A stretch of DNA of 11,297 nt. Source: Pseudomonadota bacterium (lineage in GTDB: Bacteria; Pseudomonadota; Alphaproteobacteria; Rhizobiales; Beijerinckiaceae). Below the pieces are notes generated by a model. That model did no database searches. It saw only the letters and a program-made list of their open reading frames with translations, and was not told the DNA's origin. Position numbers and translations under genes: made by a program. Each line of letters starts with the position of its first letter. The first letter of the stretch is position 1. The stretch covers positions 1 through 11,297 of the forward strand of contig JAKANG010000011.1 of NCBI GenBank assembly GCA_021812505.1, in the 5' to 3' direction. Of the stretch, positions 6,334 through 11,297 are shown piece after piece.

Positions 6334-8665
6334 ATCCAAGTGGGTCTTTCGTTTCGCGCTCTGTCTCTTCCTGCTCGCCAGTTTCTATCTCGCCTGGCCC
6401 TGGCTGTCGGGGCAGGTGACGATCCCGTGGGACGCGAAGGCCGGATTCCAGCCCCAGCTCTCCTTCCTGGCGCATGCGCTGCATAGCGGCCAGTCGCCGT
6501 TCTGGACGCCCAATGTCTTCGCAGGCATGCCGCAGATCGCCGACCCGCAGTCGCTGATCTTCTCGCCGCCGCACCTGCTCCTGGCCGCGCTCGTTGCGGA
6601 GCCGACCTTCCAGCAGGCGGACGCCGTGGCTTTTCTGATGCTCACGCTCGGCGGGATCGGCTGGATGCTCTATTTCCGCGATCGCGGCTGGCGCGCGGCG
6701 GGCGGACTGGTCGCGGCGCTCGCCTTCGCTTACGGCGGTTCGGCGGCCTGGCGCATCCAGCACACCGGGCAGATCATGAGCCTGTCCTGGTTCCCGCTCG
6801 CCTTCTGGGCGCTGAGCCGGGCGCTCGATCGCGCCTCCTTCGCCTGGGGCGCCGCGGCGGGCTTCTTCGCCGCCATGATGGTTCTGGGTCCCGATCAGGT
6901 CGCCTGGCTCTTCGTCCTGACGTTGACGGTTTTCGTCGTCTGGCGCCTGTTCGCGCCGCCCGTGAGCGACCGTCACGGTTTTTTCGCCCGCCTCGGGCGG
7001 ATGTTCAAGCCGCTGGTCGGGGGCGTGATCGTGGGCCTTCCGCTGGTCGGGCCGCCGCTACTTCTGACTGTTGCGCTCATGGAGCAGTCGAACCGCCCCG
7101 AAATCACGCTGCAAGGCGCGTTGATGGGCTCGTTCCATCCAGCCTCGTTCCTGACCGCCCTGGTCGCCAATCTTTATGACATCCACGGTCCGCTTTCCGC
7201 GACATGGGGGCCGCCTTCACAGGGCTGGGGCGAAACCGGTCTTGTCCTTGCCCGGAACATGCCCGAAATCTATTTCGGCGCGCTGCCCTTTCTCGCCCTC
7301 GTCGCGCTCGGTTTCGGCCGGCTGTGGGCCTTCGACCGGCCGATGCGTTTCTTTCTCGCCGCCATGCTGGCGATGACGGTTTACGCCCTCGGCAAATATA
7401 CGCCGGTCTTCGCCGCCCTCTTCGACCTGCCGGGGGCCGACCTGTTTCGCCGCCCGGCCGACGCCACCTTTCCGCTCGCGGTCTTCGCCGGCGTGATCGG
7501 CGGCTATTGCGTCTCCCGCTTCATCGACGCGCCGCCTGACAGAAAAGCGAACATGATCGGACTGGTCCTGATCGCGGCGCTTTATATGCTGGCGATCGGG
7601 GTCGCCATCGCCAAGGACCGCCTCGCGCTCGCGCTGCCTTCGATCGGCTTTTCCGTATTCTGCGCGCTGTTGTCGCTCGCGGCGCTCTTGGGCGCGCGGC
7701 GCTGGCGCAAATGGCCGGCGCTCGGCGTCCTGCTCATCGGCCTGGTCCTGACCTTCGACCTGTCGCTGAACAACGCGCCAAATCAGTCCACGGCGCTGCC
7801 GCCGGAATTCTATGACGTGCTGCGGGAAAACACGCAGAACGAAACGGTTCGGTTCATCAAGCAGAAACTTGCGGAAAACCAGGCGCCGGACCGCCGCGAC
7901 CGCGTGGAGTTGGCGGGGGTCGGCTTTCGATGGCCGAACGTCGGCCTGGCTCAAGGCTTCGATGTCGATCTCGGCTACAATCCGCTGCGGCTCGCCCTTT
8001 TCGTCGACGTGACCCATGCCCTCGACCATGTCGCCGTGCCCGAGGAGCGCGTCTTTTCGCCGGCCTTTCCGTCCTACAGATCGCCGATGGCCAATCTCCT
8101 GGGCCTGCGCTGGATCGCGGTCGGCGTTCCCGCCGAGGAGATCGACCACAGCCTGAAGCCGGGCGACCTGCCTTTGGTCAAGCAGACGACCGACGGCTAT
8201 ATCTATGAAAACGCCGACGCCTTGCCGCGCGTGCTGGCGCCAGGGCGCGCGGTCGCAGCGGATTTTGCGAAAATCATCGCCGAGGGCGGGATGCCGGAGA
8301 TCGATTACCGGCGCTTCGTCCTGTTCGACCGCGCCGAATGCGAGGCTCATCCCGCGTTGAACTGCGCGCCCGACGCGACCGCCGCACAGGGCGCCGAGCC
8401 AGGCTCGGCGAAGATCCTGCGCTACGACAACACGCTGGTGGACATCGAGGCGAAGGCGCCGGCGGGGGGCGGCTTCCTCGTGCTCAACGACGTCTGGCAG
8501 GATTGGTGGGCGGCCTATGTCGATGGGCGTCCGGCGCCGATCCTGCGCGCCAATCTGATGTTCCGGGCCGTCGCCCTGAGCCCCGGCCCGCATAGCGTGC
8601 GCTTCCGCTTCGAGCCCTTGCGCGCCTTTTCGCAATTCCTGCCCAAGGCGCGCCGGCGCGGATAG
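6302..8665 (+). CDS. YfhO-family GT-C-like integral membrane protein
   Basis: This large 787-residue membrane protein resembles the YfhO family (GT-C fold, polyprenyl-phosphate sugar transferases or related envelope factors). The first helix (about 14-35) leads into a loop with D44 (IPWDAKAGFQP), SGQSPFWTPNVFAGMPQIADPQ (split: SGQSPFW at 62-68, NVFAGMP at 71-77, D81) and FSPPHLL. This is the usual GT-C first-loop arrangement, in which the Asp is often catalytic. About 12-14 helices follow to residue 477 or so. The C-terminal 300 residues are soluble and end in a YfhO-like beta domain: GFLVLND at 724-730, then WWAAYVDGRPAPILRAN and HSVRFRFEP. The enzymatic role and sugar are not known, and no GtrA- or GtrB-type partner is in the window. 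ATG 6302 lies inside the end of ribA and has only a weak AGCAGG-like site 11 bases upstream, so coupling to ribA translation is likely. A run of seven C (6312-6318) lies just after the start. Confidence 0.82.
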   Translation: MSISPPPAAAESKWVFRFALCLFLLASFYLAWPWLSGQVTIPWDAKAGFQPQLSFLAHALHSGQSPFWTPNVFAGMPQIADPQSLIFSPPHLLLAALVAEPTFQQADAVAFLMLTLGGIGWMLYFRDRGWRAAGGLVAALAFAYGGSAAWRIQHTGQIMSLSWFPLAFWALSRALDRASFAWGAAAGFFAAMMVLGPDQVAWLFVLTLTVFVVWRLFAPPVSDRHGFFARLGRMFKPLVGGVIVGLPLVGPPLLLTVALMEQSNRPEITLQGALMGSFHPASFLTALVANLYDIHGPLSATWGPPSQGWGETGLVLARNMPEIYFGALPFLALVALGFGRLWAFDRPMRFFLAAMLAMTVYALGKYTPVFAALFDLPGADLFRRPADATFPLAVFAGVIGGYCVSRFIDAPPDRKANMIGLVLIAALYMLAIGVAIAKDRLALALPSIGFSVFCALLSLAALLGARRWRKWPALGVLLIGLVLTFDLSLNNAPNQSTALPPEFYDVLRENTQNETVRFIKQKLAENQAPDRRDRVELAGVGFRWPNVGLAQGFDVDLGYNPLRLALFVDVTHALDHVAVPEERVFSPAFPSYRSPMANLLGLRWIAVGVPAEEIDHSLKPGDLPLVKQTTDGYIYENADALPRVLAPGRAVAADFAKIIAEGGMPEIDYRRFVLFDRAECEAHPALNCAPDATAAQGAEPGSAKILRYDNTLVDIEAKAPAGGGFLVLNDVWQDWWAAYVDGRPAPILRANLMFRAVALSPGPHSVRFRFEPLRAFSQFLPKARRRG

Positions 8666-8699
8666 GGTCGATCCGACCCGGCCGTCGGTTTGCCGACCC
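8665..8699 (+). other. Pair of alternative hairpins after the YfhO gene
   Basis: GGGTCG (8665-8670) can pair with CGACCC at 8674-8679 or with the second copy at 8694-8699. CCGAC (8673-8677) or CCGAC (8693-8697) can pair with GTCGG (8684-8688). No T-run follows, so this is not a standard terminator. It may be a weak or factor-dependent 3' end. Confidence 0.4.
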
Positions 8700-8874
8700 T
8701 GCCTGGCGCCTTCTCTCCGCGATTGACCGGCCCGAGACAAATTGTCGCGCGCCCTTATCCGCGCGGCTTTGTCATAAAGAATTGAAAATGCGGGTATTTC
8801 GTCGAGAGTAGGTCTTGCTGCCGGCGGCGCGGGAGCAAACGCGGCCTTTGCCCCGAAATGTCTGGAGGAGCCCC
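8666..8874. other. Intergenic region before the FeSII-like gene
   Basis: This gap of 209 bases holds the hairpins at its left edge, an 11-base odd-centred inverted repeat (GACAA-A-TTGTC, 8736-8746), and an AT-rich island at about 8764-8800 with TTGTCA (8769-8774). That island is the likeliest promoter area for the downstream gene, but no good -10 partner is seen. I found no sigma-54 (TGGCAC-N5-TTGCA) site and no NifA TGT-N10-ACA site. Confidence 0.45.
8863..8869 (+). promoter_or_regulatory. Strong ribosome binding site of the FeSII-like gene
   Basis: GGAGGAG lies just upstream of ATG 8875 (7 bases from GGAGG to the start). It fixes that start over an in-frame TTG at 8815 and shows that the gene is still set up for efficient translation. 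Confidence 0.85.
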
Positions 8875-9303
8875 ATGGCCAATGTGACCTTTTCCTCGCC
8901 CTCGATGTCGCGCGACGTGGCCGTCCATGCAGTCGCAGGCGAATGCGGCTCCTGCCTTGTCGAGGTCACCGCGCTGAGCAAGACGATCCACGCCATTTTC
9001 CTCACCGAGAAGGAGAAGGAAATGCTCAGGCGGCTCGGCAGGATCTCGAAGGCGGAGGTCGCGGCGGCGGAAGAGGCCGCCATGCCGCCGCATTTCCGTC
9101 TGGCCAGCCCGTACATCATCCGTGACGAAGACATTCTCGCGAAGTTCGCCGGCGCCGGAACCGCGCCGAAAAAAGTCGCGGAAGTCCCACGCCTGGATCG
9201 GTTGATTCAGCTCGGGAACAGGGGAGGAGGGAGCGCCGCTTTCGCGCCCCATTTTTGGGCTGTCTTTGCGGGACGACTTGCCGAACCGGCATTGGCGCCG
9301 TAA
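8875..9303 (+). CDS. Degenerate FeSII (Shethna)-type 2Fe-2S ferredoxin relative, two of four Cys ligands lost
   Basis: This 142-residue protein aligns from memory with the FeSII/Shethna ferredoxins, whose Azotobacter member binds and protects nitrogenase from oxygen. Matching parts are NVTFSSPSM (3-11), VHAVAG (17-22), CGSCLVEVT (24-32), LTEKEKEMLRRLGRISKAE (43-61) and MPPHFRLA (70-77) with IIRDEDILAKFAG (81-93). A normal member has about 23 more residues between VAG and CGSC, including the first cluster cysteine, and has Cys after RLA. Here that stretch is absent and the residue is Ser78. Only C24 and C27 of the C-x4-C-x2-C...C set remain, so a normal [2Fe-2S] cluster cannot form in one chain. 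The last 45 or so residues (from about 97) do not resemble the family. The frame is open and the ribosome site excellent, so it may still be expressed. It could be a decaying pseudogene, a repurposed protein or an assembly error. No nif gene is nearby. Confidence 0.75.
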   Translation: MANVTFSSPSMSRDVAVHAVAGECGSCLVEVTALSKTIHAIFLTEKEKEMLRRLGRISKAEVAAAEEAAMPPHFRLASPYIIRDEDILAKFAGAGTAPKKVAEVPRLDRLIQLGNRGGGSAAFAPHFWAVFAGRLAEPALAP

Positions 9304-9312
9304 ATCACCGCC

Positions 9313-9333
9313 GGCGCCCGAAAAGCGGGCGCC
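9313..9333. other. GC-rich hairpin after the FeSII-like gene
   Basis: GGCGCCCG (9313-9320) pairs perfectly with CGGGCGCC (9326-9333) around an AAAAG loop, 9 bases after the stop codon. No T-run follows. It may slow or stop transcription, protect the 3' end, or simply reflect GC-rich spacer. Confidence 0.45.
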
Positions 9334-9373
9334 CCAATTCAAGGGCGAAGATCCTGCTCGGGCAGCGTCAGCG

Positions 9374-10465
9374 ATGGAACGGATGGGGAGCGACCACGAG
9401 CAAGAGGTAGAGGCGGCGGACGCCGAGCCCACCTCGGCGCCCTCGTCCACGCGCGCCGAACGCGCCGCCCTGCTCGCCAAGGCCGAAAGGCGGCGCAAGC
9501 TTTTTGCGCGCGTCGGCGCGGCCGCCAGCCTCGTTCTCGTCGCTGTCGCGGTATTCGTCCTCTCGCGCACGATCGTCAGCCTAAACATGGCCGAGCTGCG
9601 CGCGGCGTTCGCGGCGACTTCGTCCACCCAGATCGCGCTTGGTCTGCTGTTCACGGCCAGCTCCTATCTGATGCTGACCGGCTATGACGCGATCGCTTTG
9701 CGCCAGCTCAAGCTGCGCGTGCCCTATCGCACCACGGCGCTCGCCTCCTTCACCTCCTATGCCGTTTCGTTCACCCTCGGCTTTCCGATCTTCACCGGCG
9801 GCACGGTGCGTTACTGGATCTATTCGCGCGCCGGGGTGCGCCCGGGAAAGGTCGCCAGCCTGACGGTGGTCGCGGGCGTCACCTTCTGGCTCGGCATGGC
9901 GGTGGTCATTGCTCTGGGTCTGATGGTCGAGGCCGACCGGCTTGCCCGGATCGACCACCTTTCCGTCAATATCAACCGCCTGATCGGCTTTGGCGTGCTC
10001 GTCGCCGTCGTGGTCTATCTGATCTGGGTTTCCGTGCGCCCGCGCCGCGCCCGCCTCCAGGGGCTTTCGCTTGAACTGCCGGGGCTGAGTCTGTCGCTCG
10101 GCCAGATCGCGCTGGGCGTCATGGACCTGTGCAGCGCCGCCGCCGTGCTCTATGTGCTGCTGCCGAGCCGCGAGGGCCTGGATTTCTTCACTTTCGCGGC
10201 GATCTACGTCTTCGCCAGCCTTCTTGGCATCGTCAGCCATGCGCCGGGCGGCATTGGCGTTTTTGAGGCGACCATGCTCAAGGTCCTGCCGTCGCCTTCG
10301 CAGGAAGCGCTGCTCGCTTCGTTGCTGATGTTCCGTATTCTTTATTATGTCATACCTTTCGTGTTGGCTCTCGCGCTCCTCGGCGCGAATGAAGGCGGGC
10401 GCCGGTGGGACGCCCTGCGCGAAGAAATGAATCGCGCGCAGAGCGATGGAGATAGCGGCGCCTGA
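9374..10465 (+). CDS. UPF0104/MprF N-terminal-type membrane protein (lysylphosphatidylglycerol synthase TM domain family)
   Basis: This protein (363 residues from ATG 9374) has a charged, Ala/Glu-rich N-terminal tail of about 45 residues. About eight membrane helices follow, the first at 47-64. Family marks are YLMLTGYDAIALRQL (98-112), the loop GGTVRYWIYSRAG (142-154), the hallmark SHAPGGIGVFEA (288-299) and RILYYVIPF (321-329). In MprF this membrane part flips aminoacylated phosphatidylglycerol, and a C-terminal aminoacyl-transferase domain makes it. That second domain is absent here, so this is the stand-alone YbhN-like form, whose substrate is unknown (a lipid is likely). The start is uncertain. 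ATG 9374 and ATG 9383 are in frame and neither has a clear ribosome site. An in-frame TTG at 9266 would overlap the previous gene. The stop lies 17 bases before the next gene, suggesting co-transcription with the histidine kinase. Confidence 0.85.
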   Translation: MERMGSDHEQEVEAADAEPTSAPSSTRAERAALLAKAERRRKLFARVGAAASLVLVAVAVFVLSRTIVSLNMAELRAAFAATSSTQIALGLLFTASSYLMLTGYDAIALRQLKLRVPYRTTALASFTSYAVSFTLGFPIFTGGTVRYWIYSRAGVRPGKVASLTVVAGVTFWLGMAVVIALGLMVEADRLARIDHLSVNINRLIGFGVLVAVVVYLIWVSVRPRRARLQGLSLELPGLSLSLGQIALGVMDLCSAAAVLYVLLPSREGLDFFTFAAIYVFASLLGIVSHAPGGIGVFEATMLKVLPSPSQEALLASLLMFRILYYVIPFVLALALLGANEGGRRWDALREEMNRAQSDGDSGA

Positions 10466-10482
10466 ATCAGGAATGCGTCCGG

Positions 10483-11297
10483 ATGAATGAGACGGTCGAT
10501 CCGGTGGACAGCCTTGTCGCAAGTCTGATCGACGCCATGCCGGAGCCGGTGCTGGTCGTGGACGCAGGGGTGCGGCTGGTCGCCGCAAATGGCCCGGCGC
10601 GGGCGATGTTTCCCCATATTCGTCTGAAGGCTCCCCTCGCCTCGACCTTGCGCGCGGTCGATCTGCACGATGCGATCGCCCGCGTCCTGGAGTCGGGGCA
10701 GGCGGAAGATGTCTCCTGGCTCGATCGCGTGCCGGTCGAGCGACTGTTCCAGGTCCATGTCGCCGGCTTCCAATCAGCCACGGCGCGTTTCGTCGCGCTC
10801 CATTTGCATGATGCGACGGAATCCCGCCGGCTGGAAAAGGCGCGAGTCGATTTCGTCGCCAACGCCAGCCATGAATTGCGCACGCCGCTCGCTTCGCTGC
10901 TCGGCTTCATCGAAACCCTTCAGGGACCGGCGCGCGGCGACGCCCAGGCGCGCGACCGCTTCCTTGCGATCATGCTGGAGCAGGCGCGCCGTATGGCCCG
11001 GCTGGTGGACGACCTTCTCTCGCTGTCGCGGATCGAGCAGAACCTCCACGTCCAGCCGAAAGCCGCGGTCGATCTCGCGCCCCTGGCCCAGCATGTCTGC
11101 GATGCTCTGGCGCCGCTCGCCATGGAGAGCCGCGTCAGGATCGAGATCGAAGCCCCGACGACCATCGTGCGCGGCGAACGCGACGAATTGCTGCGGGTCG
11201 CGGAAAATCTCATCGAAAACGCGATCAAGTACAGCGCGCCGGATCTCGATCAACCGGAGCGGAAGGTCCTGGTTCAGGTCGGGACCCGCGAGGGGAT
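10483..11297 (+). CDS. phoR: PhoR-like sensor histidine kinase, N-terminal part (3' end outside window)
   Basis: The frame is open from ATG 10483 to the window end (271 codons). Residues 1-112 look like a PAS-type sensor domain (LIDAMPEPVLVVDAGVRLVAAN; LHDATESRRLEKAR leading into the H-box, as in PhoR). The dimerisation/phosphoacceptor helix is FVANASHELRTPLASLLGF with His130. The start of the ATP-binding domain has the N-box ENLIENAIKYS with Asn246. The G boxes lie beyond the window. In the PhoR family such kinases phosphorylate PhoB under phosphate limitation. The assignment to PhoR rather than another PAS kinase is from overall style and needs the downstream genes (phoB, pst) to confirm. 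No membrane helix precedes the PAS domain, whereas many PhoR proteins have one or two. AGGAA at 10469-10473 lies 9 bases from the start. Confidence 0.8.
   Translation, partial: MNETVDPVDSLVASLIDAMPEPVLVVDAGVRLVAANGPARAMFPHIRLKAPLASTLRAVDLHDAIARVLESGQAEDVSWLDRVPVERLFQVHVAGFQSATARFVALHLHDATESRRLEKARVDFVANASHELRTPLASLLGFIETLQGPARGDAQARDRFLAIMLEQARRMARLVDDLLSLSRIEQNLHVQPKAAVDLAPLAQHVCDALAPLAMESRVRIEIEAPTTIVRGERDELLRVAENLIENAIKYSAPDLDQPERKVLVQVGTREG

Noticed and set aside
5239..6339. Minus-strand frame covering nearly all of ribA
   Set aside because: No recognisable domain; the plus strand encodes a complete GTP cyclohydrolase II with all metal ligands.
7217..8740. Minus-strand frame opposite the YfhO-like gene
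   Set aside because: Arg/Asp-rich shadow; the plus strand shows membrane helices and YfhO motifs.
8666..8874. Sigma-54/NifA promoter for the FeSII-like gene
   Set aside because: No GG-N10-GC type element with the right flanks and no TGT-N10-ACA site found.
9240..9270. Terminator-like GCCC-ATTTTT-GGGC inside the end of the FeSII-like frame
   Set aside because: Only a 4-bp stem with a broken T-run; too weak to call, though it would fit a gene that once ended earlier.
8755..9654. Minus-strand frame opposite the FeSII-like and UPF0104 genes
   Set aside because: It spans two plus-strand genes that have clear family motifs and shows none itself.

Overview
The window looks like a chromosomal segment of a GC-rich alphaproteobacterium, most likely a member of the Hyphomicrobiales (Rhizobiales). 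The clues are the cytochrome b/c1 pair, a GTP cyclohydrolase II carrying a decayed RibB-like N-terminal domain, a KGG-repeat stress protein, and a relative of the FeSII (Shethna) ferredoxin known from nitrogen fixers. The exact genus cannot be fixed from the sequence. I see no rRNA, tRNA, insertion sequence, integrase or CRISPR array. Almost all of it is coding, and no gap between genes exceeds about 210 bases.

Layout. (1) 1-1310: the end of cytochrome b, then cytochrome c1 (petC), closed by a strong rho-independent hairpin. (2) 1309-1575, minus strand: a small protein with three KGG repeats, diverging from fumC (1755-3149), a class II fumarase with all key residues. (3) 3150-5047, minus strand: a two-gene operon in which a secreted protein of unknown function overlaps by GTGA a 7-helix membrane acetyltransferase-like protein (HGSNAT/DUF1624 type) with a cysteine-rich tail. 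Its last stop codon directly abuts that of fumC. (4) 5230-8665, plus strand: ribA overlapping a YfhO-type GT-C-like membrane protein gene. (5) 8875-9303: a FeSII-type ferredoxin relative that has lost two of its four iron-sulfur cysteines. (6) 9374-10465: an UPF0104/MprF-type membrane protein. (7) 10483 to the end: a PhoR-like histidine kinase cut by the window edge.

How the genes relate. The first part serves respiration and the TCA cycle (bc1 complex, fumarase). The middle and right parts hold membrane or envelope genes (acetyltransferase-like, YfhO-like, MprF-like) around one riboflavin gene. Most neighbours look like ordinary chromosomal adjacency rather than one pathway. I do not see a clear new multi-gene system. 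The best leads are the two-cysteine FeSII relative, the translationally coupled secreted protein/acetyltransferase pair with its twin CX3C periplasmic tail, the degenerate RibB domain of RibA, and a possible 8-codon leader reading into ribA.
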